Assembly: GCA_000149265.1 (NCBI GenBank)
Contig: CH002026.1
Coordinates: 133,898 to 197,897 of the forward strand
Direction: 5' to 3'
Length of the DNA: 64,000 nt
From: Ciona savignyi
Taxonomy: Eukaryota; Chordata; Ascidiacea; Phlebobranchia; Cionidae
This document shows positions 12,401-22,091 of the stretch, piece after piece. Under the pieces are notes generated by a model, which saw only the letters and a program-made list of their open reading frames with translations, was not told where the DNA came from and did no database searches. A program made the position numbers and the translations under genes. Numbering within the stretch: the first letter of the stretch is position 1; each line of letters starts with the position of its first letter.

Positions 12401-15400
12401 CGCTGTCGCTGTGGCCATTCGCCTGCTGTTCGTGACCGGTCCATAGAAACCGTCGGTTACTGGATGAATGGGCGGAGAGCTGAGATTGGTGGTTGTGCTG
12501 TTTATCGCTGCGGTTTTGGTCCCACGTTTGTTTTGTTCTTCTAGAGTTTCCGCTTTTCCACGTGAACCTGCTTGCGAAGAACGGCGAGCCGGGTCGCTGG
12601 GTTATCTCCTCGTTCTCGCTGCTCGCCGCGGTGGACGGCGGTTTCGACAAAACGCGGAGATCCGACGTCCGGCGCGGGGTGCCGAGTTCTATGACCTCAC
12701 AGTCGTCGACGGGCGACGGGGAGCGAACGCTCGGCGATTTCCAGAGGAAATTTCTAGAAGGGGCGTGACGTGGCGGAGAAGGGTCGTCGGATGGCGGAGG
12801 GGTCTTGGTCGATTTTGAAACGCTCGTTGATTCTTGGCCGTCGGGTCGACACGATGATCTACGCCTCCTGCTGATTGTTTTCCAAACGAAACGGCGTTTC
12901 AAACCCGCCCAGAGACGGTTGCTTCTTTTACGAGGTGGCGGTCGTATTGGTCTTGGTAACTTAGGCTTGTCCGGCGAAGGCGCGCGTGTGCGAAACCACT
13001 TCAAAGGCCCGCCAATTGGTAGTTTCTTTCCAAAGGGCGAATCCCAGAATTTTCCGAAGAAGTTCTTCTTATCCAGAGAAGGTATTTCTTGTATGGAAGG
13101 GGGTGGGGAGACAGGTGGCGGCTGTGGAGGGGGCAGGGGGGGTTCAGGTGTCGCACTAACCTTCTTAACGGTGTAGGGAACTTTTTCCTCCGGGGATAAG
13201 TCGTCGCTTTTCGGGCTGCTGTGTCCTTGCGAGGCAACAGCGTTCTGTAGTTGTCAACTTGACTGTTCTTGGTTGATCATGCGCACTTTTTCCTGTTTGT
13301 GTTTGCCATTCCTGTATACCACCATGCCACGAACCGTGTCGTTGGACGTCGACGGTTTCCGCGACACCGACGAGCGCTTGCTCGCACGCGAGGCACGAGA
13401 ACTCCGATAGCGGCCGGACACAGAGCGAAGTCCCGATCCCGCTCGTTTTCGACAACATGCGTCGTTCGAGCGCACGCATAAGCCGCAGTGCGGATCAGTC
13501 GGATTGGTACAGTGCAGGTTCGGACATTTGTAACTGCCTGGCTTTCCGTTCGGTTGGAAATGGATCCGTTTCCCGTTTCCACACTGGCGGGAAGACGGGC
13601 AGACGACTCGGATGACGTCAGCCCGGTGTGACGTATCACTACACGTCCCAGGCGGAGGGATGCGGCGACAATCATGGACGACGTAGTTGCAAGAATTGGC
13701 GCTGGAACACGGGTGCGTAGTCGCGTGATTGCATTGCCGATCGCGCGATTTACGACCTCTGCCTACCCCTCGTTTTTGAGTCTCATCTTTTCTTGACTTC
13801 TTTGACTTTGATTTCCGTGGGTTCGATTTCTTTTTACTATCTCCCTTTGATTTCCCCAAGAGATTACCCATGCCCAAAATAAAACGCTACGTTCACTAAA
13901 GTGCCATCTAAGAATAATCGTCACCAATTTTAATTAAAAATCCATTTTATCCTAAAGCTATATATCCTCCTAGGTTAAAATCACTGGTTATATAATACTC
14001 AAAGAACACTAAAGTTCTGCACTGGTAATTGAGAAAGACAATAAGAGAGAGTCTTGAATTGTGATGAATGAACCGCTGGCTACAAGTCTTCTGCTTTAAG
14101 AACCAGTCCGTTCTTGGACGTCCTACTTACAGCGCTACCAGTTCTTCGGTGCATTGTCGAGTAACGGTACAAGTACTACATAAGTACCATACACGGTGTA
14201 GACTGGCTGCGTTTGACGTCAGAAGAACAGGCATTCACGAAAAGGCTAAAACACATCAAGGGACGATTACCACAGGAAGTGTTCAGATTAGTGTGCTTTG
14301 CACTCGCGTTATATAGGTGCCCTTTGCAAACAAAATACATTTTTCGAAATTATTCGAAAAGAGATTTCAGTCATACCGAAAAGATTTCGGTTTGCAAACA
14401 AAAGACATGAGATTTCCGTAATTATTCACGATTTCGGTCATACAGAGAATATACAACTAAACTTGACAATCAAGTCTTGGAAAATCTGGTAGGTAATGTT
14501 TACCAAAACAACTTAAAATATTCCAAAGGCTAAAAATGACTAAAACGCATTGTTGCTTTGCCTAAAACTTGTAGCAAAGTCAAGTAGTTTAAAAAATAAA
14601 ATACAAGAATACAAAGCAAAAAGACCTTACTTTACAATACACAATCTGACAAATATATACAACAGAATCACTTCTACCAGCTTTCTCCCATAATTAACAA
14701 AGGCAATACCGGATATGCTGTCGGATGCTTAGCACCAGGAGACCTTTTACCGGAGGTCAAAACCAAGGTTAAGAGGATAAGAGCCCAGCGGTTTTGTACA
14801 CTGATCAAGTACCGGGGGATATTAGAACAGATGGCACAATTGGTAATTGAGAATAAGCCCACAGACATAAGTATAACTTTAAACTATTGTCAATGCCAGA
14901 AACCCGAGTTTAACCTAAAAGAAAATAATTAGTTAACTTACAACACCTATTTAATACCACATGCTTGCATTGATAGGGCTATTCCGAGTCTGGTTGAAAA
15001 TACAAACTCTGGACTTTGCAATTATATAGCGCTTTCCCTTTAAAACAGGGGTGGGCAACTTTAGTGTGCGGGACAGATGTGGGAAAATGAAGTTCTTAGT
15101 GGGCCGGATTATTACATGAATAGTATTCAATTTTTTTAATTACAAGGTATGGTTAGATACAGTCTGTGGGCTGGTAAAGATCCCTTCACAGGTAAGACCC
15201 GGGCTGTGGTCCCTATGTTGCCCTATCCTGCTTTAAATTATAAAGTATACATGACATATTTATGAAAATTGACACATACCTGTTTTCTGAGGTTTTTGAT
15301 TTTGTTGACATTAATTTCTTCACTTTGTTCCAACTTCTTTACTTCATCACCAAGTTGAGCGATTTTAGTGTCGGCAACCTGGTGGGAACACCACACTTGA

Positions 15401-18400
15401 TATGAAATAAAACAAGACACTTAAAAAAACACATGAAAAAAACTTTAAAAAAAAAACACATTAAAACAGAACAAAAAACAATCTTAAAAAAAACAGCAAA
15501 TAAAAGAACACATGAAAAAAAACATACAACAAAAAATTTTTGAAAAAACAACACATGGTTAGAAAAAAGAATATGACACTTTCTTGAATTAAATGTTATA
15601 AAAAGATTTAAAAATCCTACATTAAAAAGTTCAAGAGTTAGTAGGCTATAGACTCTACAATTAATAGGATTTGCTTGTACGAAAACTATAATCAATAATT
15701 ATGCAAAACGCAGTTTCAAGAACCTAATTTTTTTACTGGCTCTCACCTGAATAAGATCTGCAATGTAAGGGTCATCGGGCTGGGTTGAGATAAAAGCATT
15801 TGTGCTGGGTGGGGGTAAAGTGGAGTCGATCTGCATTCGCTGTCGACGGAAGGGAATTGTTCGTTTTCGTCCCCCTGTATAAAGCTTCATGGTTACTACT
15901 TACCGGCATAGCTGCAAACCTGGAGTTTTGCCAAGAGTGCAAAAGTGTATTGAATAAGGACTAGTAGAAATGTAAGTCTGTAACGACCTAGCTACGTTAC
16001 GGTCTGTGAACCAAAGCGGGCTTTGCCTTTTTCTTGTGTCATAAGTCATAACCACGTTGTGTTTAATCCATTATTCGTTGTTCTTTTACTGTTGGCATGA
16101 ATACAAGAAACATCACTAAGAGTCTGTATTTAATGCAAACTGCATTCACTCCAGTAACCCGACTGTGGGCAGAAGGGCACAAGGTGGATTGCCACCTTTA
16201 TTATATGACAAAAACAGAAATATGTGTAAAGAATTTGCAAAAGTCAATATGCACTGTATGCAATGACGTTATTATTATTATTCTCCCACGATAGAGCCCA
16301 TACTCAGAACCAAAGGTCCAAATAACTTTCCCTTTCACCAGGCAACAGCATGCATTATGTTCAAGTGTGCATGATGTAAATATTACCTTAAATAAGTCCC
16401 AATAAACATAACTTAAAGGTAAAAGTGATTATTATTCCAGATTATGCAAAGGCTTAACTAATGCACAGGTGAATGTATGCTGCATTATAAAAAAACAGTA
16501 AAAAATAAACTTTGCGTTGCGATATGTGCTTACATGTTACATATATACCTTTACATGTCTAAACGATTTCTAAAAATCCATGAGCCTGGAAAAAAGGCTA
16601 ACTATATTGAAAAATGGAAGTTTTATTTTACCTTGACCAAGGAAAAGGGGTACAGACAGTATATTAAGATACCGGTATTCTAATTTAGATTATTACCTTA
16701 CTAGTTCCAGGAGTTTCATTCAGTGGCAAGGCCAAAAAATCAATATAAACATAAAACAAAATTAAGAACCATGGAACGTTATCTAACCTGGTGTTTGAAT
16801 CACAGCCTGTAGATTTTTCTCCTGCAGTTTTTGGATTGCATCTGTTTTTGAAGCACTTTCCCTTTCCACCACCTTTACTTTTTGAATGAACTGCGAGTTA
16901 AGAAAACGAAGATCTGCATTTTCGTGTTCAAGTTGTCGAATTGATGCTTTCAAACCTAGGATAACAATAGACTAGTTTGACTAGTGTAAAGTTTTATTTT
17001 ATTTCTATGTTGTTGATTTAAATTCTTTGCATTTTTGGACGCTCGCCGATTTTCCATTATTTTCTTGTTTCGTTGATTACTTGATTGCCTGATTTACTGT
17101 ATTTTTTGCTTAAGTCAGTTGCGTAGTGGCGGTCTAGGTGATAGACCGAGCAACAGTGAAACAAATTTTAATAAACGCTAGCTAACATTATTTTATTTTA
17201 CAAACATTTTACTAAATGTGGTATCGGTAAGGGGCAAAGGGCTAATTAGGATAGGATATTTGTTTTGCCTTTTTTAAAAATAAATGCCATATCAATTGGG
17301 CAATTGAGATTACCCTGTGCCCACTGTGGGGATACCGAAGCTATTTCAGTGTGTTGGTTGAAGAAGAATAATAAGATTGGCATGTTCATACTGTTTGGTA
17401 CAAGAAACGCATCAATGTAGTATGTTTAGGCGATATTTGCTTAGTGATTTGACCAAGAACACACCTTACTAAGTTTGTAGCTAAAAAAAATGTGGAAGTA
17501 TTATAAAAGAAAACAAATACCAATAAAATGAAGAAAATAATCAAAACAATAAGTGCAAAAAAATCAACACAAAGAAACAAACTTAAATTACTTTTACTTG
17601 TTGCTTCCAATTCTTCTTTAGTTTTAACGAGCTCTAAATGAATAGAATTATTTTCCTGTACCAAACGAGCATTGTCGACCCGGTATGGCTCAATTGAATC
17701 CTCTATTAGCTGAGTTGTGTCGTTGTTGGAAGAGACATGTTTGCTGTGTCCAAGTTTGGTCTTCTTTAAGCTGTCGGTTGTGTGAAGAAGATCACTAAAC
17801 AACCGTTCGACCTGAAAGTTTTTTTTTTCCGTTTTATTATACAAGCACAGGCTATAGAAGAACCTTAACAAGCGTTTACTAAACAAAAGTTCGACCTAAA
17901 AGTATGTTTTTTGTTCTATTGACAGGCTTCTATAGGCTAGCTTGTGTTTTATTACATAGGCTATTAAAAAACATTCATTTAAACATTATTTTTTAATATT
18001 AATATGCTTATTTCTTCCCATATATTAAATTAAAATCAAATTGATTACAAGTTCTTTATTTATAGAATCCAATAAAGTTCGTTATTTAACTTTTCGGCCT
18101 TTTCCTAAGAATCGGCTACTGGACGCAAGGTTAAACTGCTCAAATTGTCTGGCCCGCAGGCCAACGGTTGACCAGTTTCTCTTATTTTAATGTTACCCAT
18201 GGCAACGCAAACTGCATTTACTTCGACAGTAACCCGACTGTGGGAAAAAGGTGGATTGTCACCTTTATAATATGACATAAAACCCAAGTATCCTATTCTA
18301 ACAATAATACCTAATTATAACTAGTTAAGCAAACCTAAACAATGTAAACTTACTAAAGGCAAAGACTCAATTCCAAGCGCTTGGCGATAGCCCAGTTGAT

Positions 18401-18449
18401 CCAATCGTTTTCGTAGAGTTACGAATTTCTTTTCCGTGAGACTGCTCAT
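6475..18449 (-). CDS. CEP135: centrosomal protein of 135 kDa, first eight exons
   Basis: Coiled-coil protein of the centriole cartwheel region (Bld10 family), needed for centriole assembly. Minus-strand exons with matching phases: 18354-18449 (start ATG at 18449), 17598-17811, 16788-16955, 15747-15874, 15280-15378, 7918-8046, 7191-7364, 6475-6582. Together they give 372 residues. The N-terminus RKRLDQLGYRQAL and the next exon's VERLFSDLLHTTDSLKKTK match the family. Further on, the blocks QEKNLQAVIQTPGGRKRT, FRRQRMQID, QPDDPYIADLIQ and IDRLAQQLEQDK also match. Vertebrate CEP135 has about 1,140 residues, so roughly two thirds is missing. Left of 6475 the window shows GUSB on the other strand and no further CEP135 exon. 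If exon 8 is not spliced, translation stops eight codons into the intron. The remainder may lie beyond the window, be lost, or be misassembled. Confidence 0.93.
7393..7653. repeat. foldback element with about 58-bp inverted arms
   Basis: The left arm (7393-7450) contains ACAGAGTGATAAACAACTGT followed by GTATATGGGCAACGCTATAG. The right arm (about 7596-7653) is its reverse complement with only two or three mismatches. The loop is the same Pro-rich-looking CCTAAC/CCAGAAC core as the MITEs at 1981 and 6198. It lies in CEP135 intron 6. Confidence 0.8.
8047..12299. other. CEP135 intron 5, distal part, no gene seen
   Basis: The seventh intron-length interval from exon 6 to the nested gene holds no supported exon. 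Seen in it: the dispersed repeat at 8554-8785, and a region at about 8973-9225 bounded by TTCTGCGGGTAAGCGGG and CCCGCAGAATAATG in inverted orientation with GCGGGA-type internal repeats. The rest is unique AT-rich DNA. Short open frames at 9253, 9573, 10456 and 11172 lack family resemblance or splice support. Confidence 0.6.
8554..8785 (+). repeat. dispersed repeat, copy 2
   Basis: Related to 5638-5905 over most of its length, in the same orientation, in the CEP135 intron. Confidence 0.6.
12300..13871 (-). CDS. unrecognised basic Cys-rich/Pro-rich protein with an in-frame TGA, nested in CEP135 intron 5
   Basis: One continuous frame of 524 codons in a locally GC-rich island. The ATG at 13871 gives MGNLLGKSKGDSKKK, a possible N-myristoylation start followed by a Lys/Arg-rich stretch. 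Residues about 40-145 hold some 13 cysteines (RQCNHATTHPC, NYVVHDCRRIPPPGTC, GLCVRSNDACC). The frame meets TGA at 13254-13256 after 205 codons, then stays open for 317 more codons to TAA at 12300. The second half is Pro/Ser/Arg-rich and repeats a short motif: RRFVWKT, RNFLWKS, SRFTWKS, RRFLWTG. I do not recognise the family. Same strand as its host gene, no introns needed. The TGA could be readthrough, a 75-nt unspliced intron (GTATAC..CTACAG, in phase), a true stop, or an error. Open frames on the opposite strand at 12468-12818 are judged shadows. Confidence 0.6.
13872..15045. other. CEP135 intron 5, proximal part
   Basis: Upstream flank of the nested gene. No exon or repeat family is recognised. 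A local inverted/duplicated GATTTCGGT..ATACCGAAAAG motif occurs near 14350-14440. Confidence 0.5.
15046..15230. mobile_element. hAT-type MITE
   Basis: Starts CAGGGGTGGGCAACTTTAGT and ends TGTTGCCCTATCCTG. It is flanked by CTTTAAAA (15038-15045) and CTTTAAAT (15231-15238), an 8-bp target duplication with one mismatch. The CAGGGGTGGGCAAC end is typical of hAT elements. No transposase. Confidence 0.8.
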
Positions 18450-18712
18450 TTCTTCACTTTAAATTGCATCCAAAATTTGGATGCTAATAAAATAGAAAAA
18501 AACAACAAACCGGGTAAGCAATTAAAGTTGAACTTGAACGAACCTTACCAGCAAATTACAACTTTTAACATAAGTATATTTAAAGTTTCGCGCCAGTAAA
18601 CCCACGGGAGAGTCGTCAAATTTTTTATCAGTTTCCGTTGACAGCAAATTGTAATCGCTATATGGCGCTATTATAGATTTTTGCTTTGTGGTAATGTAAG
18701 CTACAAAATTAA

Positions 18713-18828
18713 TACGGTCGTGTGGCCGAATAGTTAACGAGACCAATACATATACCGACTCTTACACACAAAAAACGGTCCTGGTAACGAGCCCATCATG
18801 GGTTCGAAACTTGGCGCGGTAGGGAAGG
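18713..18828 (+). repeat. tRNA-derived SINE (family 2)
   Basis: ACGGTCGTGTGGCCGAATAG resembles a tRNA A box and ATGGGTTCGAAACTTGG a B box, separated by CGATACATATACCGACTC-like sequence. Recurs at 34.9, 42.5, 48.4, 51.2, 56.4 and 62.4 kb. It lies just upstream of the CEP135 start. Confidence 0.7.
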
Positions 18829-19257
18829 GGTAAAATAATTGCCATGGGTGATCCAAAAGACAAAAAGTTTAACTTGAATCAGATTATCATGCTTTTTGGA
18901 AGCACGTAGAAACCACGTAGATAACATTACCAGATCGGCATGGCATCATTTTTGCAGTGGAAGTTGCAAAATACGACGAAAGATCTCATACGGTTATCTC
19001 CATTATACATGCGCTTCGGTTTACCATGCATTTAGTTTTCTCAAGTGTCTCTCCCTATGAAAACTATCCTGATCTTCGGTTAAATCCTAATTTAAAAAGA
19101 GGCTTGGAATTGCGATAATATTGCTTTAAATAATTCGAAAATACCGATTAAAACACTTTTTATTATTTTTGTTAGCGGCCAAGTCTTTTTTACTTTTATA
19201 CCGTGTGTATTGACTGATAAGTTCTAACTACTGTAGTTTTGCCTCTTTCTGCTTCAG

Positions 19258-19525
19258 CAAGTGCAGTAACGACCTCCATAAAACCGCAGAAAAATGTGGT
19301 TCCGCCCGCTCGGTATTACGTTGAAAAGTGTGTACACATTTACTGCGATCATTTTATATGTAGAATACAATACAATACAATTTTATTTTTTGTGTCTTTC
19401 GTTGCAGCGTATACCACCAACAATTTAAAAATACATACAAATATAGCGTTAACTGAAAATCCAACAATCACCAAAAAAGACTGTGGCAAGATACTACAGT
19501 GGAACAGGAAGGCACAAAAAAACTA
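19258..19525 (+). CDS. possible two-exon fragment, unrecognised
   Basis: Weak candidate. After CTTCAG, an open stretch reads PQKNVVPPARYYVEK and ends at a GTGTGTAC donor near 19328. After TTTCGTTGCAG (ending 19407), a second open stretch reads KKDCGKILQWNRKAQKN to TAA at about 19525. Both borders are plausible, but the exact donor is ambiguous and no upstream start is secure. The composition is AT-rich. It could be intergenic noise upstream of CEP135. Confidence 0.2.
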
Positions 19526-19979
19526 AAAGTTATTTAGTTTGGTGCCCCTATCTAGTTTGGATAAGATAATCATATTCAACCCTCGTGAGTGACATAACAC
19601 AAGGAGCGTCATAACATGATGGCCAATAATCGTCAACTTTTACTGATTTAAAGTGTTTTTTAGTAACAACATTTACTTCGAGTGGTTATATATTCATTAA
19701 AGTACGTGTATAACAGTGCGATTGTGGCTTTTACTTCAAACTGTGAAAGTTCGTGCATTTTTCCTTGGTGAAATTTGACATGAAAGCGGCGTTAAATAAC
19801 TTAATAAGTTTAAAAAAAACTTATCGACAAAAACCTTACGGTCCCCCTATGGTGACTCTTCACTCCCACTGATATCAGCTTGGTGGGTTAAGACCTTGTG
19901 CGTAATAAATTAAAGAAACGTCCTAATCAAGCACAACACAGTGCAATTCGGTAAAACGACGGTAGGCGCATAATATGAC

Positions 19980-20220
19980 GCCACTACCATAAGCAACCCT
20001 AACCTTAACTCCTAACCCTTATTCCTAGCCGGTCAAAATATTTTACGGACCGGGCTGTGTGTTGCCCATGCGTGCCCTAACCCATAACCCTTAATCTCTA
20101 CTCCCAATCCCCTATTCCCTACCTCCTAAACCCAACCCCTAACTACGATCTTCTAATTCCTAACCCCAAATTCCTGTGATTTCTAACCCCTTTAGCCCTA
20201 ACCTAACTTCTACAACAGTC
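19980..20220. repeat. degenerate CCTAAC-rich tract
   Basis: Many imperfect CCTAAC/CCCTAA words (ACCCTAACCTTAACTCC, CCCAACCCCTAAC) around a short GGACCGGGCTGTGTGTTGCC piece like the right end of the hAT MITEs. It resembles, but is not, a clean telomeric repeat. Confidence 0.5.
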
Positions 20221-20486
20221 AAACAACGCAAACCCAGCAGATACAGCAAGCGTATAGGATCTGCCGCTTCAATCAGGATTTGCAATCTACCAGCAGATAA
20301 AACGTATATGACAGTCCCGCTAAAAACGACGACCTGTCCCATTTTCATGCCGCTACAAGCGATGAAAAAATGGCGGATCGGGCGTTCCCATTTACGGGGG
20401 CTAAATATCCTATTCTATATCCTCAAGAACTCAACCGCCTTACAAGCGGCTGGTTTTCAACTTAAAGACTTTAGGGTGCATGACGA

Positions 20487-20755
20487 AGATAGGATATTTA
20501 TTATTCATGTTTATCCCCGTGAATGGGAAAACCCGCTGGGTTCAGACAATGTTCGTTAAGTGCCTTGCACAAGGACACAACCGACTAGCTAGCGACCAGT
20601 TTTGAACCTGCAATCCTTTGGATGAAAGGCGACGCACTAAACCGCCAGACTAATCTGTTGGACACGATAGGATAGGATATACATGTTTATCCCCGTGAAT
20701 GGGAAAACCAAGGGGTTTAACACAAGGGCAATCGTTAGATCACCACGCGCCCTGT
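20487..20755 (-). repeat. SINE family 1, two fragments head to tail
   Basis: A GATAGGATAT tail and GTTTATCCCCGTGAATGGG jump straight to CCGCTGGGTTCAGACAATG, so the first copy has an internal deletion. A second tail piece starts at about 20666. Confidence 0.75.
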
Positions 20756-21617
20756 ATTAACGCCCCTTACGTTTTTCCATTGATGGGAATAAAATATGAA
20801 TATCTTATCCGATCCAAAAGAGCATAAAATTGACCAGTTTTTTTGTTTAGACCAAAATATAAGCTGTAAACACTTTGACTTTGACCCCAGTTCTGTGCGA
20901 GTTAAAAAAAAACTTTTACTCTGATTTACCTGTAGTTGATTAATTCTAATATTTTCTGTGCAAATACAACCATCATCACCCCCCAAATAATTGCTGAAAA
21001 TTTAAAAATTTTCTTAAAAATGTTAAATTTTTGATAATTCAATAATTACCAACCTAGTGCCACAAATCTCGGGCAAAAGTAAAGGCTCGCACTCACCATT
21101 TATCTGTCTATAGTTTTATGTAGTTGAGACTGAAAGTTGAGGTGAGGTGTTAGTCCATCAATTTTTGTAAAGTTGGGGAACAATTTTTTATGATTATTCA
21201 ATTACCAATAGCCTACCAAAGAGATTTTTTTTTAATTTACCAAAAAATATATGTGGTCATAAAGTAAAAATGCTACAGTATAGACAAATGTTTTTCTGGA
21301 CATTTTCTGAGTACCGGTATGAGTTTTGTTTTAATATTTAACATGTAGCAAATTCTGTTACTGAAAATCATCCATACTATTTATACAGAACAACAAATTC
21401 CGGAGTCACTGGAAGTGGCGTCATAATTTCCTTTGTGTTAATGACACTGTTATTTTCCCATTTACGAGGATAAAACATCCCATATTCAAATGCAAATTAT
21501 CCAACATGTAATCAAAAAAACTTAATCCAAGGTGCATAATGTCTCTTATAGGTTGCTGGGTAAAAAAAATTTCAATTTTCATACTAAGATTAAACATCAG
21601 ATTTCTGTAAATACTAC
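20756..21617. other. AT-rich intergenic stretch
   Basis: No exon, recognised repeat or splice-supported frame was seen on either strand. Confidence 0.5.
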
Positions 21618-21888
21618 CGGTTGGTCTGGTGGTTTAGTGCAAGTGCAACGCTTTTTAGCCGAAATGTTGAAGGTTCAAACTGGTCGCCAGCTAGTCGGTT
21701 GTGTCCTTGGGAAAAACGACTTAACAGACATTTCCCGAACCCAGCGAATTAATGGGTAAATTGAAGGATTGCGTGTATCATACACAACACACGGTAATAG
21801 CTCCGGTGAGCAAGAGGTAATCTGATGTTTGTCAGTGAAATAACGTACCTTGCGTTTATCCATTTATGGGGATAAATATCTTATCCCA
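21618..21888 (+). repeat. SINE family 1
   Basis: Head GGTTGGTCTGGTGGTTTAGT, then GTCGGTTGTGTCCTTGGG, then ATACACAACACACGGTAATA and the GGGGATAAATATCTTATCC tail. It lies 200 bases upstream of YLPM1. Confidence 0.75.
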
Positions 21889-22029
21889 CTAATGATTGTG
21901 AAAAAATTTAACCATTATTAGTTCCTGGACTAGTTTATACACGAATATACAATTTTATCGATAGATATCTTGTATTTTGGTGTATATGAAAATAGCATTA
22001 AACCTTTTTAACCACCATCAATTTTTTTT

Positions 22030-22039
22030 CTTTTTAAAG
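22030..22039 (+). promoter_or_regulatory. 3' splice acceptor upstream of the YLPM1 start
   Basis: A pyrimidine run, TTTTTTTTCTTTTTAAAG, ends with AG at 22039, 52 bases before the ATG. It could pair with an unseen 5'UTR exon or serve as a spliced-leader trans-splice site, which tunicates use. Confidence 0.5.
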
Positions 22040-22091
22040 ATTCTGGTATATACAAGGTTTAGTCAAGCTAACCGCATTCCCTGGCAAAGGA

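Noticed and set aside
12468-12818. Plus-strand open frame opposite the nested gene
   Set aside because: Antisense shadow in a GC-rich region; the minus strand has the longer frame with coherent composition and repeated motifs.
19980-20220. Interstitial telomere or chromosome fusion point
   Set aside because: The CCTAAC words are irregular, with no run of exact repeats, and similar cores occur in MITEs.
20176-20559. Open frame of 127 codons near 20.3 kb
   Set aside because: Its end is SINE sequence and its start lies in the CCTAAC-rich tract.
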